Of a stretch of DNA of 64,000 nt, positions 51,701 to 58,575 are shown in pieces. The position numbers and the translations under genes were made by a program. The stretch's first letter is position 1. The number at the start of each line of letters is the position of its first letter. A model generated the notes under the pieces. The model was given only the letters and a program-made list of their open reading frames with translations. It did no database searches and was not told the origin of the DNA. This stretch comes from Narthecium ossifragum (Eukaryota > Streptophyta > Magnoliopsida > Dioscoreales > Nartheciaceae): NCBI GenBank assembly GCA_963920575.1, contig OY986963.1, forward strand, positions 7,044,896 through 7,108,895. The letters are read 5' to 3'.

Positions 51701-52259
51701 AACAATAGAACTTTTTCAAGCACAATATTGGAAGGATATATTAGATTGGAATGATCATATTCTTCCTAGCTTTCCCCGCTATTTGTGGTAACAATACAAA
51801 TGAGGATGAATATCTTAATTGCAACAAGGGTTGTGGTTATCTAGACCCATTCAAGTTCCGTGTGATATGTTTTTGGGCAAGCACAGATAAATTGTGATCT
51901 CTGAACGTCCTTGGTGCAAGCACAGAATAAAAATGCAATTCCCGATATGTCCTGATTATAGACACTTGCATCAACTTTGTCCTATCTGCTACTCTTCTCT
52001 GACACAATTCAATGCAAATCAGATAGCAGTTGCGTGGAAGCCTCTCGTGAAGAAGTTGCGCTTGTGGAAATATGTCCGTACGCTAGCTCGTCTCTATGAT
52101 GCTGGAATGGGAATATTCATCTTTATTCCAGTTGCCATCTTTTCGTGGTTTCCCTTTGTATCAACTTTTCAGACTCGGCTTTTGTTCAATCAAGCATTCA
52201 GCAGAGGACTAGAAATCTCTCTCATCCTTGCTGGAAACAACCCTAACACCGGCATATGA
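745..52259 (+). CDS. CALS9: Callose synthase (1,3-beta-glucan synthase), CALS9/GSL10 type, 5'-partial, 48 exons seen
   Basis: The product is a large multi-pass plasma-membrane enzyme that polymerises UDP-glucose into callose. Hand-placed exons join in phase into 5280 nt (about 1759 codons) and end at TGA 52257-52259; family members are about 1900 residues. Order of parts: Vta1-like N-terminal region, FKS1 domain 1 (LYFLIWGEAANVRFLPECL), first membrane cluster, the large cytosolic 1,3-beta-glucan synthase domain (RFWASYRGQTLARTVRGMM, HITRGGISKASR, QVGKGRDVGLNQIALFEGK), and a C-terminal membrane cluster ending ILAGNNPNTGI. The N-terminal wording (DPNSEGRGVLQFKTGLMSVI, VFATLKVLG, NIIPLDAP) fits GSL10 better than GSL8, from memory of the family. 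The first roughly 75 codons are upstream. About 45 codons between 6086 and 8259 and about 39 between 30863 and 38972 are missing, probably in the N gaps. In Arabidopsis, GSL10 is needed for male gametophyte development. No frameshift or premature stop was seen in the exons, so the gene looks functional. Confidence 0.93.
3078..3140 (+). repeat. Decayed tandem copy of exon 6 end plus donor region
   Basis: This stretch repeats the end of the 2944-3033 exon and the first bases of its intron (about 2989-3055). The copy lacks 12 nt (the LVGN codons) present in the real exon. It also has ctaagt where the real donor has gtaagt, so it cannot splice there. It looks like a small tandem duplication that has lost function. 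Confidence 0.8.
4058..5434. mobile_element. Non-autonomous hAT element (internal-deletion derivative)
   Basis: The left end CATGGATTGCTATGCTGG and the inverted right end at 5410-5434 (GTATGGAAATCCATG) match the termini of the 30982-37132 hAT element. About 80 bp of left end is joined near 4141 directly to sequence matching 35690-37132: the cctTGGGCG start, the AT-rich middle, a long CT-rich tract (4660-5290) and a GC-rich terminal part. All transposase sequence is missing. The flanking 8-mers (gatccaat and gttggagg) do not match, so there is no clear target-site duplication. The open frames in the CT-rich tract are low-complexity and not genes. Confidence 0.82.
6366..6942. mobile_element. Probable MITE start with AT-rich foldback and tandem repeats, cut by gap
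   Basis: Sequence from 6370 (ggggcgtttggttgcg) looks like the terminus of a plant MITE. It is followed by AT-rich DNA with an inverted repeat (about 6532-6562 against 6582-6620, sharing the gatgcaataaagtt block) and two direct copies of a unit of about 125 bp (6683-6810 and 6811-6935, each with aatgatgcaataaagtt). It runs into an AT dinucleotide tract that borders the gap. The other terminus is not visible. Confidence 0.5.
6943..7142. other. Assembly gap (200 N)
   Basis: Run of 200 N next to an (AT)n tract. One or two callose synthase exons (about 45 codons after FHH) are expected between 6087 and 8258 and may be in this gap. Confidence 0.98.
7143..8258 (+). other. Intron sequence before exon 9
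   Basis: Mostly unremarkable AT-rich intron DNA ending in the acceptor ttatgcag at 8251-8258. A weak coding-like patch near 7570-7605 was considered for the missing exon and not accepted. No repeat was recognised. Confidence 0.6.
8366..8515. mobile_element. 150-bp MITE rich in GGATCC, TAA target-site duplication
   Basis: Termini GGGTCCGTTTGGCAG and CTGCCAAACAGCCCC are inverted repeats, and TAA flanks both sides (8363-8365 and 8516-8518). This is typical of PIF/Harbinger (Tourist-like) MITEs. The interior is built from variants of GGATCC, with seven exact copies. It makes up two thirds of the 224-bp intron between exons 8259-8335 and 8560-8638. Confidence 0.85.
8639..10981 (+). other. Callose synthase intron 10, 2.3 kb
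   Basis: Intron between the WPWRLNSAFF exon and the SFVEHRSFLHLYHSF exon. It contains a two-copy tandem repeat of about 64 bp at 9379-9510. The rest shows no recognisable gene or element. Confidence 0.7.
9379..9510 (+). repeat. Two-copy tandem repeat of about 64 bp
   Basis: Two adjacent copies share ttggttctgctgtttg and gttttggaatgattctg with the same spacing, about 64 bases apart, with several mismatches. Confidence 0.7.
11383..11690 (-). pseudogene. Captured fragment of an AGC-family protein kinase gene (C-lobe)
   Basis: Minus-strand reading gives EEPVGTRPKSFVRTHEYVPP (activation-loop end, where the family has SFVGTHEYLAPE), then in another frame INWLPYDILLYELLYGQMPF (family DWWTFGIFLYELLYG-TPF), then IIKQPLAFPAPP and ARDLIAALLAKDP. 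The order and spacing fit subdomains VIII to XI of plant AGC VIII kinases (the D6PK, WAG and PINOID group). At least one frameshift, a short deletion after the APE-like motif and a stop before IIKQPLAF break the frame. It is a non-coding passenger in the Pack-MULE. Confidence 0.85.
11823..12036 (+). pseudogene. Captured fragment of a DUF247 (UPF0481) gene
   Basis: The plus strand reads SNEFIEVMVLDGCFALELF and, after a one-base frameshift near 11935, YSRHNPVFAMCGTMHSVQRD followed by MIMLENQIPMFV. These are the hallmark N-terminal motifs of plant DUF247 proteins (MMVLDGCF-ELF and DLLMLENQIPFFVL). Homology stops near 12036, where unrelated GGGGAGAAGG-type sequence begins. It is a passenger in the Pack-MULE, divergent from the kinase fragment. 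Confidence 0.88.
12290..13777 (+). other. Rest of callose synthase intron 11
   Basis: About 1.5 kb of AT-rich intron with no recognised gene or element, ending in the acceptor ttttccag at 13770-13777. Confidence 0.6.
15559..15637 (+). other. Non-canonical GA-AG intron in the callose synthase gene (79 bp)
   Basis: The upstream exon must end at CAG 15558 (FAYAYFLQ) and the downstream exon must begin at ATC 15638 (IKPLVKPTRIIV), giving the family sequence FLQIKPLV. The intron then starts GAAAGTTG and ends tatgcag. Retaining its 79 bases would shift frame and hit a stop. The nearest GT (15563) would break the frame. Because GCAG precedes both junctions, the exact cut could slide by up to four bases, but no slide gives a GT donor. 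Confidence 0.85.
15720..18521 (+). other. Callose synthase intron 17, 2.8 kb
   Basis: Intron between LVSKG and NHNALTVL. It carries a Tourist-like MITE at 17628-18302. The remainder is AT-rich with no recognised gene. Confidence 0.7.
17628..18302. mobile_element. Tourist-like (PIF/Harbinger) MITE, 675 bp, TTA target-site duplication
   Basis: The left terminus GGGTGCATTTGGTAAGGGTG and the right terminus (reverse complement GGGTGCTTTTGGTATGGGTG) are inverted repeats. TTA flanks both ends (17625-17627 and 18303-18305). The interior has a purine-rich agagagagaaagtagg-type stretch (about 17806-18045) that has probably expanded by slippage. No coding capacity was seen. Confidence 0.88.
19736..21805 (+). 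other. Callose synthase intron 21, 2.07 kb
   Basis: Follows the 25-nt micro-exon. A GA-rich patch lies near 20160-20320. No gene or element was identified with confidence. Confidence 0.6.
22562..23978 (+). other. Callose synthase intron 25, 1.4 kb
   Basis: AT-rich, with a somewhat more GC-rich middle (about 22870-23640) that may be old transposon DNA; no termini were found. It ends with the acceptor cattgcag. Confidence 0.55.
24784..27611 (+). other. Callose synthase intron 29, 2.8 kb
   Basis: AT-rich intron between YLQKIFP and DEWRNFLSRIGRDENE. No coding sequence or clear repeat was recognised. Confidence 0.6.
27747..28765 (+). other. Callose synthase intron 30, 1.0 kb
   Basis: AT-rich intron between LART and VRGMMYYRRAL. 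It has a short direct repeat of tatgcttacagtgc near 28126-28170 and nothing else recognised. Confidence 0.6.
29306..30743 (+). other. Callose synthase intron 33, 1.4 kb, with degenerate tandem repeats
   Basis: A tandem duplication of about 127 bp (around 30019-30145 and 30147-30260) shares gattgaaatag, gcttcatgatc and gctaaattagttgtgg. A looser repeat at 29660-29945 centres on attcta-(t/c)ttat-atttatca. No gene was seen. Confidence 0.65.
30841..30973 (+). repeat. Left copy of a 133-bp host duplication (end of exon 34 plus intron)
   Basis: This is the genuine exon 34 end (TTCAGACTATTGATATGAAT then CAG and donor gtaaca) plus 110 bases of intron. A second, slightly diverged copy lies at 37134-37268, on the other side of the hAT element. 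Together they look like a tandem duplication later split by the transposon. Confidence 0.88.
32037..35684 (-). pseudogene. hAT transposase remnant (BED finger, DUF659, hAT C-terminal domain)
   Basis: Read on the minus strand from 35684: BED-type zinc finger (HHWKCKYCGMIGKEGGVSRL then KMHVAG), a basic linker, and DUF659 (YRVSLMCDNWKDPTRLSIIN, VVFMKSVN). The nested element at 33572-34753 interrupts it; ASNDIHNANYIYRLMEDV then resumes, followed by GHLFWTHCAAHCINLIFHDI. After a stop come FFASIDWTSSKYAQKDEGK and DPILWIIDRRWDTQMGQDLH, and finally the dimerisation signature SQTTSSSGCERNWYTFALIY with YACLKKMVYVHYNMRLRLR. Several in-frame stops and the insertion make it non-functional. The low-complexity C-terminal tail may run on towards 31400. 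Confidence 0.9.
33572..34753. mobile_element. Non-autonomous hAT element nested in the transposase of its relative
   Basis: The left end CAAGGATTGCCGTGCCGGC and the right end GGTATGGAAATCCTTG are inverted. Flanking 8-mers ATTCACCG (33564-33571) and ATTCACAG (34754-34761) match at 7 of 8. Its left 250 bp match 30982-31170 and the rest matches the right part of the large element (about 35895-37132), so it is another internal-deletion derivative. It splits the DUF659 region between KSVN and ASNDIH. The CT-rich and GA-rich open frames in it are low-complexity artefacts. Confidence 0.88.
37134..37268 (+). repeat. Right copy of the host duplication (exon 34 end copy)
   Basis: About 90 percent similar to 30841-30973 and includes a second QTIDMKQ coding end with a donor-like CAGgtaact. 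It has no upstream acceptor of its own because the hAT element lies directly before it. It is most likely an intronic relic. Confidence 0.85.
37970..38688 (-). pseudogene. Second hAT transposase fragment, running into the gap
   Basis: Minus-strand reading gives RLSYTQSKKMVNVQYMRL, parallel to RLSYACLKKMVYVHYNMRL in the first hAT element, and then DELGDPPRPSRYTIDEVG, parallel to DEPGDSPRLYRYISHEVR. Non-coding similarity (tcctgagtagcatg) also appears near 37998. It is a diverged member of the same family, 3'-end portion only, with stops. Its 5' part would lie in the N gap, and neither terminus is visible. Confidence 0.75.
38689..38888. other. Assembly gap (200 N)
   Basis: Run of 200 N. The rest of the second hAT fragment and a callose synthase exon of about 117 nt (the DNYFEEAL to VFTGS part) probably fall here. 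Confidence 0.98.
39541..40095 (+). repeat. Degenerate tandem repeat, about three units of 200-250 bp
   Basis: Blocks recur in order: ttatgctgctcatgcttg, gtctattgtct-tatgagct, ggcctatggagctgaa-tgcaacttgagc, catactctgatgatgta-cgctaaatgatgaaaat, then a T-run. The first unit lacks its middle. It lies in the intron between exons 39139-39251 and 40317-40369. Confidence 0.7.
40614..41524 (+). other. Callose synthase intron 38
   Basis: AT-rich intron with a GC-richer patch (about 41030-41170) containing repeated accagca-gg and ggtcagtgtcggcatgg words, possibly an old hAT-like fragment. No gene was seen. Confidence 0.5.
41573..43720 (+). other. Callose synthase intron 39, 2.15 kb
   Basis: Contains a tandem duplication of about 180 bp (41878-42255) and a run of 19 G (42476-42494). 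The rest is unremarkable. It ends in the acceptor cttgcttcag. Confidence 0.65.
41878..42255 (+). repeat. Tandem duplication of about 180 bp
   Basis: Two copies share the ordered words ttccttg, aatgct-attctaactg-atctactgcttacatca, tagtagtg-cactggtttat, catgaatgtcttctaa and gcattgtaaaagccttacaccactt, with many substitutions. Confidence 0.75.
45056..45141 (+). other. GC-AG intron in the callose synthase gene
   Basis: The exon ends GGTGCAAGG (HGGAR) and the intron begins gcaaga and ends ttccag before TACCAAGCA (YQATGRG). Phase and family sequence leave this GC donor as the best fit. GC-AG is the commonest minor splice class in plants. Confidence 0.85.
45675..47780 (+). other. Callose synthase intron 44, 2.1 kb
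   Basis: Between SWEAWWDEEL and AHIRTLRGRILET. It holds a small GC-rich element at 47097-47561. The remainder (about 45675-47096) shows no recognisable gene. Confidence 0.65.
47097..47561. mobile_element. Small GC-rich foldback element, possibly hAT-related
   Basis: Begins CAAGGTTGTCTGGTTACCGG. Its right end, reverse-complemented, reads CAAGGATTGTCATGCCGGTG, an imperfect inverted repeat that resembles the hAT termini at 30982 and 33572. The arms are full of ccggcac and cggcatgg words, and the middle is AT-rich. No clear 8-bp target duplication was seen. Confidence 0.6.
49236..49312 (+). repeat. Compound microsatellite (TA, CG/CA)
   Basis: Alternating purine-pyrimidine tract: tatgcatatacatatatatg, then cacgcgcgcacgtgcacaca, then acatatacatat. 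It lies in the intron between exons 47781-47900 and 49867-49917. Confidence 0.8.
50180..52022 (+). other. Last callose synthase intron, 1.84 kb
   Basis: The 50295-50950 stretch is richer in GC and has overlapping open frames on both strands, but none matches a family I know. The rest is AT-rich. The acceptor is caaatcag at 52015-52022. Confidence 0.6.
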
Positions 52260-54253
52260 CTGCACTTTATTCTTGTGTATATGCTGTTTTCCAGATTAGA
52301 TGTGTTACTGTATCCTGTAAGATTTTGACAGTGTTTCTTTTGTAAAATGGAACAGTATGTTCTGTGTGAGACATTGTACCATGTGATCATGCAAAGATAG
52401 GGGAGGGAACAAAATCATGACCTGGTTTTGGACGAGGCTTCTCTTCATTAGCGAACACTAAAAATTGTTGTCTCTGATTGAGGCCAAGAACTGTCTTGCT
52501 GATTGAAATGTCGGAATTTGAATTATCAGTTAATGCTAAAAATGATTAACAAATCAAACATTTGCTTGGTGAAGTGTTTATCATAGACAGCTTTGTTTTT
52601 TGAGGGTAGTTATATATATATATATATAGATATATATTTTTTTTCCCCACCAACCTTTTGCATCGTTACATACAAGAACTGCAGGTTTTCATTTCCGAGA
52701 TAATACTGAATTTCCTCTTAACAACTTTTTTTTTGTGCATTGTGACACTCAAAAGTGCAGGTTTTTAGTTCTTTGATAATACTGAATTTGTACCATACGT
52801 TGGTTATCTTATATCTTGTAAGCTATTCAATATTGAAGGAAGACGCTTGCTGGTTTTTCTTTTGTTCAATCCACTGAAGGTGCCAAAGAACAGGAGGCGC
52901 TTTGTATTTATCCCTCAGTGTATGGATCTAGCATATACTGGTGTTTTTTTTTTCCTTTGGAGAATGAACTATTTGGTCGTTCGTGTTTTGGCGTTTACTT
53001 CAACTTAGATGACTTTGCAGGTACAATTTTCCTATCTTTGGTCATGGACTAACCATGATAACAAGATATATCGAATAATCGTTATGATGAAATTGATGGT
53101 GGTTATCTCAACTTCAAGTTTGTTCATTTCTCATGTTTTATATTCTGAAGTGTATATTCTGTTCATGGATGAGCTTTGATAAAAGCTTGGAATGCTATCT
53201 AAGAGCATCTGCTGATGAACAGTGGACTTTGTTTCTTTTATTGCCCCATTATAAGGGCGTTCAAAATTGAGTTTCATTAGACGATCATTGGGTGTGAAAC
53301 CTAGTTCAAATTGCACGCCTATATTTTCAAATGATTGAACTGATTAGTGCAGTGATATCAATGTATCAGTGTGGCTTGAATAGTGCTCAAGACAATACCA
53401 GTGCCAGTGGAAATAGAAAAGGTGCTAACTCCTTTTTCCCTTTTTAATTTTCCTGGTTTTTCTGGTGAAGGATACGTACATTGCTTGTGTCCCATTCTCG
53501 TGAAACATTTTAGTTTGAAGTGGAAGTTTTTGTATGACTGGCACGAGAAGTGATTGGGTACATGTCACATCCATTGGTTTCTATCTCGTAAGTTAATAAT
53601 ACATGGCCGTCATGTACAGTGTACCTGATTTTCCAGCCATGTATGTAAATCTTTTCTCTACTTATTATTATTATTTGAATAATAGTCTATATCTATATCC
53701 TAGTTCCCTATAAGAATTCGCCCCGAGGTGAGTTTATGAATGTATTGTACGATCTCTTGTACACACATTATATAATCTATAGTAACAAGTTGTCTCATGC
53801 ACAGTTTCTACTATTTACAAGTCACATTGGATTTTATCCCTGTTGGAGCGCCCACTAAAAAGAAAAAAAAATTCCAAGACTTCGTAACCATTCATGAACC
53901 CAAGATCAGACCGACTACCGGTTTCCTAGGTTCCATCATAAGATTCAATACGCTCAAATGGCAGTCGATCCAAATCAAAAAAACATATTTGCCACAAACT
54001 AAAAAAGTTGCAATTTTAATATACATCCCAATAAGAAGAAGTATGGACAAAAATCAAAATCATGAAACCCAATATCCAATCTACTTGGGAGATTAACTCG
54101 CATCAATGGGAGTCATGTGAAGCTCCATTGTGGTTGCTCTTTGGTTCGATCCGATCCAATCCAATCCAACGGTCTAAGGTCACCTATTCAGTGCTCTCTC
54201 ATCTCTTTCGCTTGAAAAAAATCGAGCCTTTGGGGCCCAAACCGGGAGATGAG
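52260..54253. other. Intergenic region between callose synthase and the J-domain gene
   Basis: Presumably includes the callose synthase 3' untranslated region and the promoter of the next gene. It contains a TA microsatellite (about 52612-52638). No clear TATA box, polyadenylation signal or transposon was identified. Confidence 0.6.
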
Positions 54254-57200
54254 ATGGTCATCTCTTCTTCTTCCTCGTCTCCGCTCCAAGGCATGAATCG
54301 GACCTTGAAGGCCGCCTTCGTCAGCCCTCAGCAATCGTATTTCAACGTGAGAGCGGCCGCCTCCTTCCATTCCACCCCCGTCTTGGAGCGGAAGAGGAGG
54401 ACCCACTGGAACTCCGTAAGCTCATCCATTGCCTCCCCCGTTATAGATCTCTTCTAATCTCATATTGGTACTATTTAGTTCCTTTTTTTAGTTGTTCTCT
54501 ATGTTTTCCGCGTCAAAATTTCATCTTGGAGATGATGGGTTTGCAGCTCGCGGTCTTAACTGTTTCCCATCCTTCCAATTGCTCGATGAATGTCCAGTGC
54601 GATAAAGATGCATAGAACGAATACATTCTTCTCATATCGTGTTTTATAAATGCATTTCTGGCATGAGACATAGTTTCCTCGGCTTTGACAAATCTAGTAT
54701 GTTGACTAGGTTATAATCCTAAAAATGCTATTGTTTCGCAGAGGTTTAATAGCCATGCGAGGAGAATGAGAAAGTCAGACTCAAAGAGGACATTGTTGCG
54801 CGATATCTCGGATTATGCCGAGCAACTATTTCAGGTTGATTTTTGAACAACAACAAAATAGTTGTTCTTTCCAATTAACTTCAATTTTTTGTTTATATTT
54901 ATGAATCTTCCAACGACTAGGATTTATTTGATTGATAAATTTCTTGGGCTTTTATTTGCTGCCATTGATTTGACTGATTAAGTTGCTGTCCAATCTGCAC
55001 ATCGTTTTATGATAGCATCATTGAAAGGCCTTTCCTTTAGTTGTTGTGCAATTATTTTGCTTGAACTGCGGATTATTCTTATACTATTCTCAGATGGCTT
55101 CTGTGTATGGTCACTGTGCCAAACAACTTAATGAACAGTAACCTTTGCTTCATCTCTTGGTCGGCATACTTGCAATCGCACCATTTTCTGAATATGAACT
55201 TCTAACTTAGATTCATACCCAATGCCTCCATGCATCCTTTGAAGAACCCCCTTACATGCATGCATACGTGCTAATTGGTGTTTAAGAAAGAAAGGAATGT
55301 TTCATGAAGCTAAAGACAAGCAAAAGCTAACTTTGGTCACTTTATCTCTTCTTTGTCCCTCTCAGAGCTGGAGGGTTGATGAGGATCGTTATACCACACC
55401 AAATGATGGTCCCCCATGGTTCAAAAGGCAGTCTTGGCCCAGGGAAACCAAGAATAATGGTTTTGGTTCATCCGAATCTCACGGGAACAAACATAAACAG
55501 CAAAGTAAGGACGGCTCATACTACCATTTCCTTGCACCTCTTTCATCTGTGAGCTTCTCAAAATATTTTAAGTTTCTCCTGGAAAAAGTTATCCTATCTT
55601 CAAACAAGAAAAAAATGGAAAGTCATTGTTCCTTATTTATTATCTGCAGTACTTGATTACTTATCTGCATTTCTGCAGTGGATGAAGTTCATGCTGTATC
55701 ACCCTCTTTTTAATTTTCTTCCCCTCATTCTGGTGTGCGAAAATAACTGAGGTATATGCATCAGCAATACTAATATGAAAGTGCCATTGAATGTATTTAG
55801 GAAGAGGAGGTTTTGACATTTCAAGTGACGAAGATGATGTTGAGACAATATTCCGCGCTGCTTTTGGAGGGGAGCGGCATTTCTATTGGTCGTTTGGGAC
55901 TTCTGAAAATTTTCAGTGGAAGAGGTGCTCTGGACATGTTAATTTCAAAAACTCTTGGGATTGGAGATATGAGACAGATGATGAAGATGATACTTGCCAA
56001 CAGCCAGAGTTGGCTTCTGAGCGGCTCGCTCTTGGATTGAATGCTTCTGGTCCACTCAAGCTTGAAGATGTTAAATGCGCGTATGTGCTCTATCCTTTCT
56101 TGTTTCAAGTGCATGCTCTTTTTCCAGATTATTGTGGATTGTTACATGGTTAATATGACAGACTAAGTTAGCATGTTGTTATTTATGTTAATTTGCAATA
56201 CCAAAAGGCGATAAAAATTATGAATGTTACATGGTTAAATTGTTTATGAATGTTCCAGCTATCGGGCTTGTGCTCTGAGGTGGCATCCTGATCGTCACCA
56301 TGGTTCCTCAAAGGTCAGCTTCCTTATTCCAGTCCTATTCTTTCTCCTTTATCTTCTCCCTTTTGAAAGCATGTGTTCCATGAGAACTGGCATTGGATAG
56401 TAAACTGGTTGTGAAAAGATATTAAGCTATCTAGTATGTTCCATCGACCATGTCCTTCTTACTTTTAATTAAAATTCTTCTTTCGTTGCATGAGTTTTCT
56501 TTTGCTCCTTTAATCAATTTGAACAAGGTTCTGCAGAAAATCAATTATGATCTGTTCTTTTCTATCTTTGATCTAAATTATGTTGCTAATTGTTACGGCA
56601 ACTTGTCTAGTCCAGTCCGGATACTGTTAAAGGACTGGAGTCTGTTCATTTGGCAATCTGAATGATCACAGATTAGGCTGCAAGAATGGTTGGGAAAAAA
56701 ATAGGCTGCTTTCTTTCGGTCTTGTACAATTAAGAGTATATATAGCAGATTTTGCCCAGAAATTGCAATGCTGCAGTTATACTTGTTAATGTAGCTGAAA
56801 GTAGCTTGACCTGATCCTGATATTACCTAAACACTCTAATTAGACATCAACATGGACCAACTAAGAATATCATGAAACAGCTAAGATGGAGCTTCATTAC
56901 TTTTTGGAAGAGACTAGGGGTAGAGATATTTTTCATTAACTTTAGCTTGACAGACTTTGCTCGGGAATTCAGATGCTACAGTCAGATTTGTTACTGTAGC
57001 AGAAACTAGGATGATCTGATCTCGGTAAAACCTGATCTGCGGTATGCTTCAACAGTGACCAACTAAACAATATCATGAACCAGCCCTGGCAGAGTTTTAT
57101 CTTCTTCTTTTTTTTTGGAAAAAAAACATTATAGAGCTCGAATTCTTCATTATCTTACCCTAATTGTTTGCCAGATGGATGCATGATATGGCTTACAGCA

Positions 57201-57716
57201 TGGGCTAGGCAAGTTTTGCTCCTTTCATGTGATGACAAAAGGAAGTCATGATTTCTGCTCTTAGAAGGTTCAAATTAGTACTTGTTAAGCAAAGAAGGAA
57301 GGCAGAAACCAGCCAGCTCATTTCGAAAGTAAAAGATGCTCGCTACTTTGCAGAGCTTATAAATGAAGCTTGTAGCATAGGACATGAACTCGGGAAACAA
57401 TGAGTTATGCCATTCTACCAGGGTAGTCGTCATCTAGAACTTAGAGGAACGTGTGTAATTGTACTGTTATATGTCACTTTCATGTACCTTCGTTTATTGG
57501 AGGTATCTGTCAAGACACCAGCTTATTGTGTTGTAAATTTGACTCCTCTATTGTGCAAGTAAGTTCATTTTGTTCTTGAAACTCCTAATCTTGGACCTTG
57601 TTTTTCAAGATGATTAATGCTTCTATTTTGTTCGTATACAGATGGCAGCAGAGGAGAAATTCAAGCACTGCAGTGCAGCTTATAGGTCACTGTGTGATAG
57701 TTTGGCCGCTAATTGA
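54254..57716 (+). CDS. C-terminal J-domain protein, 267 aa, probably organelle-targeted
   Basis: Exons: 54254-54415, 54742-54834, 55366-55504, 55801-56080, 56259-56313, 57642-57716; all have GT-AG borders, the phases agree and the stop is TGA. The C-terminal 65 or so residues are a J domain: LKLEDVKCAYRACALRWHPD (helices I-II region with the HPD tripeptide) and EEKFKHCSAAYRSLCDSL (helix III). J domains stimulate the ATPase of an Hsp70 partner. The N terminus (TLKAAFVSPQQSYFNVRAAA) is basic, Ser/Ala-rich and acid-poor, like a mitochondrial or plastid transit peptide. The middle has an acidic stretch (DISSDEDDVETIFRAAFGGE) and aromatic residues (FYWSFGTSENFQWKR). The start at 54254 is chosen for length; Met at 54293 (MNRTLKAAF) is an equal alternative. 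There is no Gly/Phe or zinc-finger region, so it is a type III (class C) J protein of unknown role. Confidence 0.88.
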
Positions 57717-58060
57717 GGCATCAGAACCTGTGAATCTAGCTCTCATTGACCATTCTGTAGTAATAAATTAGCATAGAATTAGTAGCTCAGATTATGTTCT
57801 GTCCAGAACTAAATTATGTTTTATGTTCCTGGAATATTCATCTTGTCCCTTAAACCAAAGAGTATATTACTGTGCGAGAGAAACATGTCTTATGTACCAT
57901 GTAAGAGATCTTGATACATTATAGTTATAGTTATTGCCTGCAGGTCGTAATATCAATGACCTTCAAGTACTTCTCTTCCCTCTTGCCTCTGCTTGCTACG
58001 TTCTGGTTGCTCATACAGCATGAGTGGTACTTCCAATGGAGCAACGGACGAAATCATCAG
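57717..58060. other. 3' flank of the J-domain gene
   Basis: AT-rich, probably 3' untranslated and intergenic sequence. Nothing else was recognised. Confidence 0.6.
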
Positions 58061-58262
58061 GACCGTCTGGTACGGAATAGTTAACCCGGATAACTTTTAT
58101 CTGGGTCAAGGGGGGAATATTCTCTTTATTTCACACTTTCTCTTCAAACACTCATAAAAAGTTATTCTCATTTCACCTAATACTCCTTCATATTTTTTCC
58201 TCATCCCAAGTAATCATTATTACTTTACCCAGAATAACCTTTAACACCGTACCAAACGGGGT
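58061..58262. mobile_element. hAT-type MITE, about 202 bp
   Basis: The left end GACCGTCTGGTACGGAATAG and the right end (reverse complement ACCCCGTTTGGTACGGTGTT) are inverted repeats. tcatcag flanks both sides (58054-58060 and 58263-58269), seven bases of a probable 8-bp target duplication. The second inner repeat pair (taacccggataac and ccagaataacc) also folds back. There is no coding capacity. Confidence 0.75.
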
Positions 58263-58575
58263 TCATCAGTTTTTTTGGTTGCCATCTCCAAAAACTAGCA
58301 TGTTTTGAATGTTTCATCGGTGTTTTCGGACCCAAGATCAACGGACAAAATCATCTTACCATTGGAAAGAAGGCTAAATTGTATTTGCCATCAATGTCTT
58401 GCAAATTTATCAAAATATACCACACAAATTTATGTCTTGATCATTAATTTCTACTCAGATCATCTTAGAGCTATACTCGAGTCATTTTGGATGGTATCGT
58501 GTTTTCCCACGTCCAAAAGGCAGTCTCAGCTTTTTTAAATGAATAAAAATTCATGCACAAGGACAGGTGGCATGT

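Larger units (their letters stand above)
43721..52259 (+). other. CALS9: Callose synthase exon block D: C-terminal transmembrane cluster and stop
   Basis: Exons: 43721-43879, 44942-45055, 45142-45230, 45309-45464, 45572-45674, 47781-47900, 49867-49917, 49997-50179, 52023-52259. Signatures include QFLFQIGVFTAIPMVLGFIL, GTRTHYFGRTILHGGAR, YQATGRGFVVRHIKFSENYR, SWLFAPYLFNPSGFEWQK, DWTNWLFYRGGIGVKGEESW, FSWFPFVSTFQTRLLFNQAF and the C terminus SRGLEISLILAGNNPNTGI. The intron after 45055 has a GC donor. The last intron (50180-52022) is 1.8 kb. All phases agree. Confidence 0.93.
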
